Numbered from the stretch's first letter, positions 44,016 to 52,983 are shown. The stretch is 64,000 bases of DNA from Streptomyces flavofungini (GCF_030388665.1 NZ_CP128846.1:1178001-1242000); one strand, 5' to 3'. Numbers and translations: made by a program. Notes: a model not told the origin generated them from the letters alone.

Positions 44016-44660
44016 GTGCTGGAGCGAGTGGACCTGGAGGCGCTCCTGACGGCGGCCGAGGAGCTGCACTTCGGCCGCACCGCCGAGCGCATCCACCTGA
44101 CGACCGGACGGGTCAGCCAGACCATCCGCAAGCTGGAACGCCACATCGGGACACCCCTGTTGGAGCGCACCAGCCGCGACGTCCGCCTCACTCCGGCCGG
44201 ACGGCAGCTGTACGACGACGTCCTGCCGCCCTACAGCACCCCCTGGCCGAACGGGACACGGTCTGCAGGGAGGACCTGGCCGCCGTCCGCCTCCCGCAGG
44301 CGAACCGCGCCCTGCCCCCGTACTGGCGCGCCGAGCGCACACCGCTCCTGACACCGTCGGGAGCCCCGATCGAGCCCGGCCCCTCCTTCGACACCCTCCA
44401 GGAAGCACTGTCCCTGATCGGCGCCGGACAAGGGGCCTGGGTGGTCGGCGCCCAGGCCACCCGCCACTTCGCCCGCCCCGACGTCGTGTACGTCCCCTTC
44501 GACGACGCGCCGCCCCTGGAGTGGGTGCCCACCTGGCTCACCACGACCCCGGCGGCCGCCGTCCACGCCTTCAACGAGGTCGTCCGGGAGGCAGCGGAGC
44601 AGTTCCGACTCGCCGCGGGTAGCTCCGACTCGCCGCGGGCAGCGCCGACTCCGACGGCTG
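44016..44660 (+). pseudogene. LysR-family regulator remnant with internal deletion
   Basis: A GTG at 44016 with AGGGGAGG upstream opens a normal LysR HTH (EELHFGRTAERIHLTTGRVS...LERHIGTPLLERTSRDV, about 73 residues). After YDDVLPPYS the frame changes, and roughly 95 residues of the effector domain are missing. The rest resumes in another frame (REDLAAVRLPQ...WRAERTPLLTPSG...ARPDVVYVPFDDAPPLEW). No stop is met at the expected place. It was probably the divergent regulator of the neighbouring MFS gene. Confidence 0.78.
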
Positions 44661-44732
44661 ACGCCCTCGCAACGCGCGTGCCGGTCCGGGGCGATGGGCC
44701 CTCGGACCGGCACGTGGGAGACCAGCGGTGCG

Positions 44733-46697
44733 CTAGACGGTCACGGCCACGTCCGCGCCGTCGGCCGTCTCGCCGCAGTCCTCGCCGAGCACGCAGCCCA
44801 CCGCAGCGGTCGCCCCCGCACCGTCCGCCGCGTCGGGCTTCCCCGCGAACTGCGTCCGGTACAGCTCCGCGTACCGCCCGCCGACCGCGAGCAGTTCGTC
44901 GTGCGTGCCCCGCTCCACGATCCGCCCGGCCTCGACGACGAGGATCTGGTCGGCCGCCCGCACCGTGGAGAGCCGGTGTGCGATGACCACCGCCGTGCGG
45001 TCCGCGAGGGCCTCGGCGAGTGCGTCCTGCACGGCTGCCTCGGAGGTGTTGTCCAGGTGGGCGGTCGCTTCGTCGAGGATGACCACCCGCTGCTGGGCGA
45101 GCAGCAGGCGGGCGATGGTCATGCGCTGCCGCTCACCGCCGGAGAGCCGGTAGCCGCGCTCGCCGACGACCGTGTCGAGGCCGTCGGGCAGCGACCGCAC
45201 CAGGGCGTCGAGGCGGGCCCTGCGCAGCACGTCCCACAGCTCGTCCTCACTCGCGCCGGGCCGGGCGAGCAGCAGGTTGGCGCGCACCGACTCGTGGAAG
45301 AGGTGGCCGTCCTGGGTGACCATGCCGATGGTGTCGCGCAGCGAGTCGGCCGTCAGGTCGCGGACGTCCTCGCCGCCGACGCGGACGGTCCCGGAGTCGG
45401 CGTCGTACAGGCGCGGAAGGAGCTGCGCGATGGTGGACTTGCCCGCGCCGGACGAGCCGACGAGCGCCACGGTCTGGCCGGGTTCGGCCCGGAACGACAG
45501 GCCGTGCAGGACCTCCTCGCCGCCCCGGCCGTCCAGCGAGGCGACCTCCTCCAGGGAGGCGAGGGACACCTTGTCGGCGGCGGGGTAGCCGAAGCGGACG
45601 TCGTCGAACTCGACGGCGACGGGCCCCTCGGGCACGGTCCGCGCCTGCGGCTTCTCGTCGATGAGGGGCTTCAGGTCGAGGACTTCGAAGACCCGCTCGA
45701 AGCTCACCAGGGCGCTCATGACCTCGACGCGCGCTCCCGCGAGGGACGTCAGCGGCGCGTACAGCCGGGTCAGGAGCAGCGCGAGGGAGACGACGGCGCC
45801 CGCTTCGAGCGTCCCGTCGAGCGCGAAGTACCCGCCGAGTCCGTAGACCAGGGCGAGCGCGAGCGCCGACACCAGGGTCAGGGCGGTGATGAAGGCCGAC
45901 TGCGCCATGGCGGTGCGGACGCCGATGTCGCGCACCCGGCGGGCCCGCGCGGCGAACTCCTCGGACTCGTCCGCCGGTCGGCCGAACAGCTTGATGAGGG
46001 TCGCGCCGGGCGCCGAGAACCGCTCCGTCATCCGTGTGCCCATGGCCGCGTTGTGGTGCGCCGCCTCCCGCTGGAGCCGGGCCATCCGGGTGCCCATGCG
46101 GCGCGCGGGCACCACGAACACCGGCAGGAGCACCAGGGCGAGGAGCGTGATCTGCCAGGAGAGGGCGAGCATCACGGCGAGGGTGAGGACGAGGGTGACG
46201 AGGTTGGACACCACTCCGGAGAGGGTGTTGCTGAACGCCCGCTGCGCCCCGATCACGTCGTTGTTGAGCCGGCTGACGAGCGCGCCGGTGCGGGTGCGGG
46301 TGAAGAAGGCGACCGGCATCCGCTGCACATGGTCGAAGACTGCGGTGCGCAGGTCGAGGATCAGGCCTTCGCCCAGGTTCGCCGACAGCCAGCGGCCGAG
46401 CAGGCCGAGTCCCGCTTCGGCGATCGCGATGACGGCGATGAGCACGGCGTAGCGGACGACGGTCGAGGGCTCGGCGCCGGACACGATGGCGTCGACGACA
46501 CGCCCGGCGAGGACCGGCGTCGCCACGGCGAGCAGCGCGGTCACGACACTCAGCAGGACGAACTGGGTGATGCGGCGGCGATGGGGCGCGGCGAAGGCGG
46601 TGATGCGGCGCAGCGTGGCGCGCGCGAAGGGGCGGCGTTCCTGCTCGGCGTTCATGACGCTGTGCAGCTGGGTCCAGGCTGTGGTCTCCATGCTCAT
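44733..46697 (-). CDS. ABC exporter, fused membrane and ATPase domains; probable SoxR target
   Basis: The 654-residue half-transporter functions as a homodimer. Six membrane spans (about residues 40-310) are followed by an ATPase with Walker A GSSGAGKST, signature LSGGERQR, Walker B RVVILDEAT and H-loop IAHRLSTV. The start ATG at 46697 gives MSMETTAW. It has no ribosome site but lies 7 nt after the -10 hexamer TACGGT, so the mRNA is likely leaderless. The 19-bp promoter spacer and the SoxR-like palindrome resemble S. coelicolor SoxR targets, one of which is an ABC exporter of this kind. It probably expels redox-active compounds. It is not obviously part of the PKS cluster. Confidence 0.93.
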   Translation of the reverse strand: MSMETTAWTQLHSVMNAEQERRPFARATLRRITAFAAPHRRRITQFVLLSVVTALLAVATPVLAGRVVDAIVSGAEPSTVVRYAVLIAVIAIAEAGLGLLGRWLSANLGEGLILDLRTAVFDHVQRMPVAFFTRTRTGALVSRLNNDVIGAQRAFSNTLSGVVSNLVTLVLTLAVMLALSWQITLLALVLLPVFVVPARRMGTRMARLQREAAHHNAAMGTRMTERFSAPGATLIKLFGRPADESEEFAARARRVRDIGVRTAMAQSAFITALTLVSALALALVYGLGGYFALDGTLEAGAVVSLALLLTRLYAPLTSLAGARVEVMSALVSFERVFEVLDLKPLIDEKPQARTVPEGPVAVEFDDVRFGYPAADKVSLASLEEVASLDGRGGEEVLHGLSFRAEPGQTVALVGSSGAGKSTIAQLLPRLYDADSGTVRVGGEDVRDLTADSLRDTIGMVTQDGHLFHESVRANLLLARPGASEDELWDVLRRARLDALVRSLPDGLDTVVGERGYRLSGGERQRMTIARLLLAQQRVVILDEATAHLDNTSEAAVQDALAEALADRTAVVIAHRLSTVRAADQILVVEAGRIVERGTHDELLAVGGRYAELYRTQFAGKPDAADGAGATAAVGCVLGEDCGETADGADVAVTV

Positions 46698-46704
46698 GTG
46701 CAGC

Positions 46705-46735
46705 ACCGTAGAACCTGAAGTTATCTTGAGGTCAA
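46705..46735 (-). promoter_or_regulatory. SoxR-type promoter of the ABC exporter
   Basis: On the minus strand, -35 TTGACC (46735-46730) and -10 TACGGT (46710-46705) are separated by 19 bp, the long spacer typical of MerR/SoxR-activated promoters. Between them lies ACCTCAAGATAACTTCAGGT (46732-46713), one mismatch from a perfect CCTCAAG/CTTGAGG dyad, which matches the known SoxR box. Confidence 0.72.
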
Positions 46736-46864
46736 GCGCCGCCTCACGTGTCTCCGACTCCCCTGCCGCGCCGCTTGACCCGCCTGTAACCGGCACGTAC
46801 TTTCGCTTCAATTCTTGAGCGCATCACTCCCGTTCCTCGTGTCCTGACGTGAGAAGGCGAACGC

Positions 46865-49192
46865 ATGCGAGATGTACGAAGGCGTACCGTGCTGTCCGCG
46901 ATCGGCGGCACCGCCGTCGCGAGCGGGGCCCTGAACTCCACCATCGCCGAGGCGGCACCGGGCTCGCCCGCCCCGGACACCGCCGCCGATGAGCGCGGCA
47001 CCGCCCATGACGCAAAGGTCCGGCGCCTCCTCGACCGTATGACTGTCGAAGAGAAGCTGGGCCAGCTCCAGCAGCTCGCCTGGTCCTGGGACACCGGCCC
47101 GGGCGGCGGTGAGACCAAGGACGTGGAGGACGCGGCCCGCGCCGGACGGCTCGGCTCGGTGCTCTCGATCTTCGGCGCGAAGAGCAGCAACGCCCTCCAG
47201 CGCATCGCGGTCGAGGAGTCCCGGCTCGGCATCCCGCTGCTGTTCGGCCTCGATGTGATCCACGGCTTCTGGACGACGTTCCCGATCCCGCTCGCGCAGG
47301 CGGCGAGCTTCGACCCGGACGTGACGAGGAAGGACGCCGAGGTGTCGGCGAAGGAGGCCCGCTCCAACGGCGTGCACTGGACGTTCGCCCCGATGATGGA
47401 CGTCACGCACGAGCCGCGCTGGGGCCGCATCGCCGAGGGCTGCGGCGAGGACCCGTTTCTGACGGCCGAGTTCGCCGCCGCCAAGGTCCAGGGCTACCAG
47501 GGCCCGGGCAAGGGCGAGTTCGCCGCGAAGGACCGCGTCGCCGCCTGCGCCAAGCACTTCGTCGCGTACGGCGGGGCCGAGGGCGGGCGCGACTACAACA
47601 CGGTCGACGTGTCGGAGTCCCGGCTGCGCAATCTCCATCTCCCGCCGTTCAAGGCCGCCCTGGACGCGGGCGCCGCCACGGTGATGGCGTCCTTCAACAC
47701 CATCGGCGGGGTTCCCGCGCACGGCAACGCGCACACCCTGACCGGCATCCTCAAGAAGGAGTGGGGCTTCGACGGCGTCGTCGTCAGCGACTGGACCGGC
47801 GTCCAGGAGCTGATCGCGCACGGCTTCGCCGAGGACGGCGCGGCCGCCGCCCGGCTCTCGCTGAACGCGGGCGTCGACATGGAGATGGTCAGCACCACCC
47901 TCCGCGAGCACGGCAAGAAGCTGCTGCGCGCAGGGAAGATCAGTGAGCGCCGCCTGGACGACGCCGTCGCCCGCGTCCTGCGGCTGAAGTTCGCCCTCGG
48001 CCTCTTCGACGACCCGTACGCCGACGAGGACGCCGCGATCGACGGGCCGACCGCCGCGACCCGCAAGGCCGCCCGGGAGACGGGAGCGCGCTCGATGGTG
48101 CTCCTCAAGAACGAGAGCACAGGCACAAGCGGCGGAGGCGGCAAGGTGCTGCCACTGAGGTCCGGCGCCGGGTCCATCGCGGTCGTCGGCCCGTTCGGCG
48201 ACTCCGACGACCTGCTCGGCACCTGGGTGGTACCGGCCGCCGCGAAGAAGTACCCGTCGGTGAAGGTACTCGACGCGGTGCGGCGCGCGGCCCCGGACGC
48301 CAAGGTCACGTACGCGCGCGGTGTCGACCCCGAGGGCGAGGACACCGGTGGCATCCCGGCCGCCGTGGCCGCCGCCAGGGCCGCGGACGTGACGGTCGTC
48401 GTCGTGGGCGAGCCCCCGTCGATGAGCGGCGAGGCGGCGGCGCGCAGCGACATCTCCCTGCCCGGCGCGCAGGAACGTCTCGTCGAGGCGATCGCGCGGA
48501 CCGGCAAGCCGTTCGTGGTCGTCCTGGTGGGCGGCCGGCCGCTGACCATGGGCGGCTGGCTGGAGTCGGCGCCCGCCGTCCTGGCGGCCTGGCACCCCGG
48601 CGTCGAGGCCGGGAACGCCGTCGCCGACGTGCTCTTCGGCAAGGTCAACCCGGGCGGCAAGCTGCCCGTGTCCTTCCCGCGCACGGTCGGCCAGATCCCG
48701 ATCCACTACAACCACGAGTCGACGGGCCGCCCCTACAGCGCCGACAACAAGTACACGTCCAAGTACCTGGACCTGCCGCCGGACCCGCAGTTCCCCTTCG
48801 GTCACGGCCTCAGCTACACGACGTTCGAGATCGGCGCGCCGAAGCTGAGCCGCGCCACTGTCCCCGCGCGCGCCCTGCGCGACGGCGACACCCTGGAGGT
48901 GTCCGTCACCGTCGCCAACACCGGCCGCCGCAAGGGCGACGAGGTGGTGCAGCTGTACGTCCACGATGTCGCGGCGAGCATCACCCAGCCGGTGCGCAGA
49001 CTGCGCGGCTTCCGGCGCGTCACGCTCGGCGCGGGCCGCTCCACCGTCGTCCGCTTCCGGCTCGGCGCGGCGGACCTCGGCTTCTGGACGAACGACACGC
49101 ACGGCGAATTCCTCGTCGAGGAGGGCAGGTTCGACCTGTACGTGGGCGCAAGCTCCACGACGAAGAGCAAGGTCACGCTGACGGTGACGTGA
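46865..49192 (+). CDS. Exported GH3 beta-glycosidase, BglX type
   Basis: The 775-residue secreted enzyme has a Tat-like signal (RRRTVLSAIGG, ending near AEA). The GH3 N-terminal barrel starts at about residue 55 (RMTVEEKLGQLQQL). KHFVAYGG and the nucleophile motif GVVVSDW, Asp309, follow. A C-terminal GH3 alpha/beta domain (GEPPSMSGEAAARSDISLPG) and a fibronectin-III-like domain (NTGRRKGDEVVQLYV) complete it. It probably releases glucose or xylose from the non-reducing ends of oligosaccharides. The ATG at 46865 follows GAAGG. It is divergent from the ABC exporter and ends at a strong terminator. It could process glycosylated natural products, but nothing here ties it to the PKS. Confidence 0.94.
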   Translation: MRDVRRRTVLSAIGGTAVASGALNSTIAEAAPGSPAPDTAADERGTAHDAKVRRLLDRMTVEEKLGQLQQLAWSWDTGPGGGETKDVEDAARAGRLGSVLSIFGAKSSNALQRIAVEESRLGIPLLFGLDVIHGFWTTFPIPLAQAASFDPDVTRKDAEVSAKEARSNGVHWTFAPMMDVTHEPRWGRIAEGCGEDPFLTAEFAAAKVQGYQGPGKGEFAAKDRVAACAKHFVAYGGAEGGRDYNTVDVSESRLRNLHLPPFKAALDAGAATVMASFNTIGGVPAHGNAHTLTGILKKEWGFDGVVVSDWTGVQELIAHGFAEDGAAAARLSLNAGVDMEMVSTTLREHGKKLLRAGKISERRLDDAVARVLRLKFALGLFDDPYADEDAAIDGPTAATRKAARETGARSMVLLKNESTGTSGGGGKVLPLRSGAGSIAVVGPFGDSDDLLGTWVVPAAAKKYPSVKVLDAVRRAAPDAKVTYARGVDPEGEDTGGIPAAVAAARAADVTVVVVGEPPSMSGEAAARSDISLPGAQERLVEAIARTGKPFVVVLVGGRPLTMGGWLESAPAVLAAWHPGVEAGNAVADVLFGKVNPGGKLPVSFPRTVGQIPIHYNHESTGRPYSADNKYTSKYLDLPPDPQFPFGHGLSYTTFEIGAPKLSRATVPARALRDGDTLEVSVTVANTGRRKGDEVVQLYVHDVAASITQPVRRLRGFRRVTLGAGRSTVVRFRLGAADLGFWTNDTHGEFLVEEGRFDLYVGASSTTKSKVTLTVT

Positions 49193-49217
49193 GGGGGGCG
49201 CACCGGACGCACGCGAA

Positions 49218-49249
49218 CGGGGGTGGGCGGCATCGGCCGCCCACCCCCG
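49218..49249. terminator. Bidirectional terminator, 14-bp perfect stem
   Basis: Arms CGGGGGTGGGCGGC (49218-49231) and GCCGCCCACCCCCG (49236-49249) enclose an ATCG loop. It lies between the convergent GH3 and GNAT genes. Confidence 0.88.
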
Positions 49250-49271
49250 GTTCCGTCACCTGCCGGAGTGC

Positions 49272-50129
49272 TCAGCCCAATTCCAGCGTGGTGATCCCGA
49301 AGACCTTCTCGCGGGCGAACTCCCGCACCGGCCCCGTGTACATGCGCGCCGTGGCGAACGACGGCTTCATGCCGCGCGCCTCGGCGAGCGCGACGGCCTC
49401 GGTGTTCGTCTCCGGTACGTCCATGGCGACGGCCGCGCCGCCGGACTCGGCCGCGAGCGCGTCAAGGAGAGCCTCGGCGTCGGCGCGGGTGTCGGCGAAC
49501 AGCGGGCCGACGCGCGGCGTGTCGCGCCCGGGACGCAGCACCCCGTACCCGGTGACACGGCCGTCGACGACGCTCGCGAGGGCGCGGTGGCCCGGCGCCG
49601 TCAGCCAGACGTCGAGGAACCGGGGCCGGTCGGCGGGGTAGCAGGCACCGTCGTACGCGGCGACGGCGTCGCGGCCCACGTCCGCCACGGGCTTGATGCG
49701 CGCGGACGGCGGGCCCGGCGCCACCACCGGGCCGACGTAGCGCAGGCTGCCGTGCTCCCGCTGGAAGCCGGAGCGACGGTAGTTGTCCTGCTGCGCCGGA
49801 ACGCCGTCGAGGCCCACGACCCGGTCCCCGGCGTGGGCGAGGGCGGTCCGCCAGGTGACGATGCCGTGGCCGCGCCCGCGCAGGTCGGGCCGGACCAGGT
49901 AGAAGCCGAGGAAGGCGTACGCCGGACCGTAGTTGACCACCGAGACGGCCGAGACCGGCTCGCCGTCGACGTGGCCGACGAAGAACCCGTCCGGGTCCTG
50001 GGCGAAGAACGCCGCCGCGTCGCCCGCACCCGGGTTCCAGCCCTCCCCCGCCGCCCACTCGGTGACCGTGCGCCAGTCGTCGGGCGTCGCCGTCGAGACG
50101 ACGAGCTGTCCGGGGGTCGCGTTCTCCAT
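49272..50129 (-). CDS. GNAT-family N-acetyltransferase
   Basis: The 285-residue protein is a tandem-type GNAT. An N-terminal acetyltransferase fold carries the acetyl-CoA loop RPDLRGRGHG near 85, and a second GNAT-like half (from about residue 140, YPADRPRFLDVWL and GYGVLRPGRDTPRVGPLFAD) fits the YitH/acetyltransferase_18 arrangement. The substrate is unknown. The ATG at 50129 follows AAGGAAGG. It stands alone and ends at the hairpin shared with the GH3 gene. Confidence 0.9.
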   Translation of the reverse strand: MENATPGQLVVSTATPDDWRTVTEWAAGEGWNPGAGDAAAFFAQDPDGFFVGHVDGEPVSAVSVVNYGPAYAFLGFYLVRPDLRGRGHGIVTWRTALAHAGDRVVGLDGVPAQQDNYRRSGFQREHGSLRYVGPVVAPGPPSARIKPVADVGRDAVAAYDGACYPADRPRFLDVWLTAPGHRALASVVDGRVTGYGVLRPGRDTPRVGPLFADTRADAEALLDALAAESGGAAVAMDVPETNTEAVALAEARGMKPSFATARMYTGPVREFAREKVFGITTLELG

Positions 50130-50338
50130 CGCCGTACCTTCCTTGAACGGGGGTCCGTCTGCACGCGCGGGTGATCCGCCTCATCGCACGGGTCCTCCGC
50201 CCGACCGGGCCGTTCCGTGCCGCGGCCCCATCCTGCCCCGCCGGGCGCGGTCCCGTCCGGCGCGCCGAGCCGATCAAGCCGTCCGTGTCACCGGCCAGTT
50301 GCTGTCGCGGGGCGGACGGCGCCGCGGGCCGGTCCGTG

Positions 50339-51091
50339 TCACGAAGGCGCCCCCGGCAGGCCCATCGCGTCGGCGAGCGCCTCCATCTCGGCCTTGAGGA
50401 GCGTGCCGGGGCGGTGCCCCATCCCCCCGAACAGGCCCTGCACTTCGAGGCTGATGATCCCGTGCAGCCGGGCCCACGCCGTCACCGTGCCGGCGAGCGC
50501 CGTCGCCGGATCGACGTCCGGGGCCCAGGCCTTGACCCACTCCTCGACGGCCGGGGTCCCGTTCAGCCAGAACCGCATTTCCGCACGCAGCTCCAGGGCG
50601 GCGCCCGCGCAGTTCCCCTGCCCGAGCACGCCGAGCAGCGGGCCGAGCACCGCGCGGGCCCGGTCGGTGGTCTCCGCGGGCGCCTGGTAGCCGGGGGACG
50701 GCGTACCGGCCAGGAGCTGGTAGACGTGCGGCGCCCCGATCGCCCAGGCGCGCAGGGCCGTGCCGAGGGCGAGGAGCCGGTCCCGGGGCGGGGCGTCCGC
50801 CACGCGGTCGGCGGCCTCACGCATGGCGGCGGCCGCCGCGTCGTAGCCGTCGCAGATCAGCTCGGTGAGGAGGTCGTCGCGGTTGCGGAAGTACTTGTAG
50901 AGGGCGGGGCCGGTGAGGCCGAGCCCCTTGGCGACGGCGTTGAGGCTGAGCGCGGGTGCGCCGCCCGCGCGGATCTGCTCCAGGGCGGCCGCCTTGATCT
51001 CGCCACGCACCTGGTCGCGGTAGCGCTGGCGCGGCGTGGAGGGGGAGGCGGGGGAGGCGGCGGGGGGCGAGGTGCTGCTGTCGGCTGCCAC
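50339..51091 (-). CDS. TetR-family repressor of the adjacent oxidoreductase
   Basis: The 250-residue regulator has an N-terminal HTH (ALSLNAVAKGLGLTGPALYKYFRNRDDLL) and the C-terminal domain common to TetR proteins with a WHG-type fold. The GTG start at 51091 follows AAAGGGG. It is divergent from the oxidoreductase, and the gap holds two palindromes suited to TetR dimers, so it probably represses both genes. The ligand is unknown. Confidence 0.93.
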   Translation of the reverse strand: MAADSSTSPPAASPASPSTPRQRYRDQVRGEIKAAALEQIRAGGAPALSLNAVAKGLGLTGPALYKYFRNRDDLLTELICDGYDAAAAAMREAADRVADAPPRDRLLALGTALRAWAIGAPHVYQLLAGTPSPGYQAPAETTDRARAVLGPLLGVLGQGNCAGAALELRAEMRFWLNGTPAVEEWVKAWAPDVDPATALAGTVTAWARLHGIISLEVQGLFGGMGHRPGTLLKAEMEALADAMGLPGAPS

Positions 51092-51129
51092 GGCTGTGGC
51101 CCCTTTCCCTGTGTCTCGACTGTCGCTTC

Positions 51130-51210
51130 AGTTAGAGACTCTAACTCCAGAGAAGGGGGGGATTGACACCGACCCCAAAGAAGCTCATGCTCTAGTTATA
51201 GCTTCTAACT
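51130..51210 (+). promoter_or_regulatory. Two TetR-type palindromic operators and the oxidoreductase promoter
   Basis: Operator 1 is AGTTAGAGACTCTAACT (51130-51146), a perfect 17-bp dyad. Operator 2 is AGTTATAGCTTCTAACT (51194-51210), an imperfect copy with identical outer arms, 64 bp away. Between them are TTGACA (51163-51168) and, after 17 bp, CATGCT (51186-51191), so operator 2 would sit near the transcription start of the rightward gene and operator 1 near the leftward repressor gene. Confidence 0.8.
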
Positions 51211-51247
51211 GACGCGAGAATAGCTATCACCTGAGAGAGGCAAAGCC

Positions 51248-52465
51248 ATGCGTGAGACCCACTCGATCGCGAACCAGCCGACGGCCACCCCGGCACCCGG
51301 CGCCACGAGGGCCACGAGCGCCATGTCCGGCGAGAGCGGCGAGACCGTCGTGACCGAGGTCGTGCTGCCCGGTGTCGTCGAGCCCGACGGCGTCGAGGTC
51401 CGGCATGTCGCCGCCCCCACCCCGGGCCCGAGCGAGGTGCTGCTCGCGATGGAGGCCACCGGCGTCTCGTTCGCGGAGCAGCAGATGCGGCGGGGGAAGT
51501 ACTACGACCAGCCGCCGTTCCCGTTCGTGCCGGGATACGACCTGGTCGGCCGGGTCGCGGCGATCGGCCGGGGGGTCGACCCCGCGCTGGCCGGGCGCCG
51601 GTTCGCGGCGTTGACCAAGACCGGCGGCTGGGCGAGTCACGTCGTCGTGGCGGCCGCGGACCTCGTCGAGGTGCCGGACTCGGTGTCGTCGGCGGACGCC
51701 GAGACGCTCGTCGTGAACGGCATCACGGCCTGGCAGATGCTGCACCGCACCACCAAGGTCGAGGCGGGCGACACGATCGTCGTGCTCGGTGCGAACGGCG
51801 GCGTCGGCTCCGCCCTCGTCCAGCTGGCGCGGATCGCCGGTGTCCGGGTGATCGGCACGGCGTCGCGGCGCCACCACGACACGCTCCGCGCGCTCGGCGT
51901 CACCCCCGTCGACTACCGCGACCCGGACCTGCGCGGACGGCTGCGCGGCCTCGCGCCGCACGGGGTGCGGGCGGTCTTCGACCACGTCGGCGGCGAGGGG
52001 ATCGTGGACTCCTTCCGGCTGCTCGCCCCGGGCGGGACCCTCGTGTCGTACGGCACCGCGTCCACCCGCGACGCCTCCGGGTCCGCCAAGGCCCCCGTCC
52101 TGAAGCTCTTCGCCCGCCTCGCCCTGTGGAACGCGCTGCCCAACTCGCGGCACGCGCACTTCTTCAACATCTGGGCGGGCCGGCGCCGCACCGACGCCTT
52201 CCGCGCCCGGCTCGGCGCCGACCTCGGGCAGGTCTTCGCGCTCCTCGCCGAGGGCAGGCTCACGGCGCAGGTCGCCGCGCGGATCCCGCTGTCGCGGGCG
52301 GCCGACGCGCTGCGGCTCGCGGAGTCCGGCACGGTCGCGGGCAAGGTCGTCCTCGTACCGGACGAGGTCCGGGACGAGGTCCGGGGCGAGGTGCGGGACG
52401 AGGTGCGGGGCGAGACCGGGGACGAGGCGGGGACCGAGGCGCGGGACGCTCAGTCCGGGCGATGA
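51248..52465 (+). CDS. Medium-chain NAD(P)H quinone oxidoreductase, zeta-crystallin type
   Basis: The 405-residue cytoplasmic reductase has a GroES-like N-terminal domain (GVSFAEQQMRRGKYY, VPGYDLVGRVAAIG) and a Rossmann domain with GANGGVGSALVQLARIAG near 177-194. It lacks zinc ligands, as quinone reductases do. The last 30 or so residues are a low-complexity repeat (DEVRDEVRGEVR...), encoded by a 12-bp tandem repeat and not part of the family fold. The ATG at 51248 follows AGAGG. Control by the adjacent TetR is likely; typical inducers would be quinones or other electrophiles. Confidence 0.93.
   Translation: MRETHSIANQPTATPAPGATRATSAMSGESGETVVTEVVLPGVVEPDGVEVRHVAAPTPGPSEVLLAMEATGVSFAEQQMRRGKYYDQPPFPFVPGYDLVGRVAAIGRGVDPALAGRRFAALTKTGGWASHVVVAAADLVEVPDSVSSADAETLVVNGITAWQMLHRTTKVEAGDTIVVLGANGGVGSALVQLARIAGVRVIGTASRRHHDTLRALGVTPVDYRDPDLRGRLRGLAPHGVRAVFDHVGGEGIVDSFRLLAPGGTLVSYGTASTRDASGSAKAPVLKLFARLALWNALPNSRHAHFFNIWAGRRRTDAFRARLGADLGQVFALLAEGRLTAQVAARIPLSRAADALRLAESGTVAGKVVLVPDEVRDEVRGEVRDEVRGETGDEAGTEARDAQSGR
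52361..52444 (+). repeat. Seven 12-bp tandem repeats in the 3' end of the oxidoreductase gene
   Basis: Seven units close to GACGAGGTCCGG lie in frame at the end of the coding sequence and encode the Glu/Asp/Arg-rich tail. The consensus strongly resembles, with a one-base phase shift, the 12-bp repeat between the PKS genes at 5172-5291. Confidence 0.88.
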
Positions 52466-52880
52466 GGGGCCACCGCCAGGGCCGCGGCGGCGGTCAGCGC
52501 GACCAGCAGGCCCCAGACCGCGGGCGCCGACTCGGTGACGTAGGCGACCCACGGGCCGTACCAGCCGTAGCCGAAGAAGCCGAGCCAGACGAGCACACCG
52601 CAGGCCAGGGCGGGGACACGGCCCAGCGGCGTCATGAGGACCACCATCCCCGCGACGACGGCGACCATGCACAGGGCGATGGTGCCGTTCCGGCCGGAGC
52701 GGCCACGGTCGCTGCGCACCGCGAGGACGACACGGCCGACCACCCCCGCGCCTTGGGCCGCCACCAGGATCAGGGCAGCCGTCCCCGCCCCGACCGAGGC
52801 CGCCTCGTGCAGGTGCGGGACGGTCAGGACACCCACCGCGTACTGCACCGGGATCATGGTCGTACCCGACAGCACGATCC
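52450..52880 (-). pseudogene. MFS transporter remnant, C-terminal half only
   Basis: On the minus strand the last five or so hydrophobic spans of an MFS protein are readable (TTMIPVQYAVGVLTVP, AALILVAAQGAGVVGR, RNGTIALCMVAVVAGMVVL, ending AVAPHRPD). Upstream the frame dissolves into tandem repeats with no transporter N-terminus. The stop overlaps the end of the oxidoreductase gene by 16 bp. A short functional protein is possible, but truncation is more likely. Confidence 0.6.
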
Positions 52881-52983
52881 CGGCCCCCACAGGCGCGCAC
52901 CCCCTCCCGGCCCCCACAGGCGCGCACCCCCTCCCGAGTCCCGCGGGCGCGCACCCCTCTCCTGGCCCGCGCGGGCCCGCACC
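52881..52983. repeat. 27-bp tandem repeats beside the MFS remnant
   Basis: Two identical 27-bp copies (52881-52907 and 52908-52934, opening CGGCCCCCACAGGCGCGCAC) are followed by a diverged third copy and a partial fourth to 52983. They mark the point where MFS homology stops. Confidence 0.88.
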
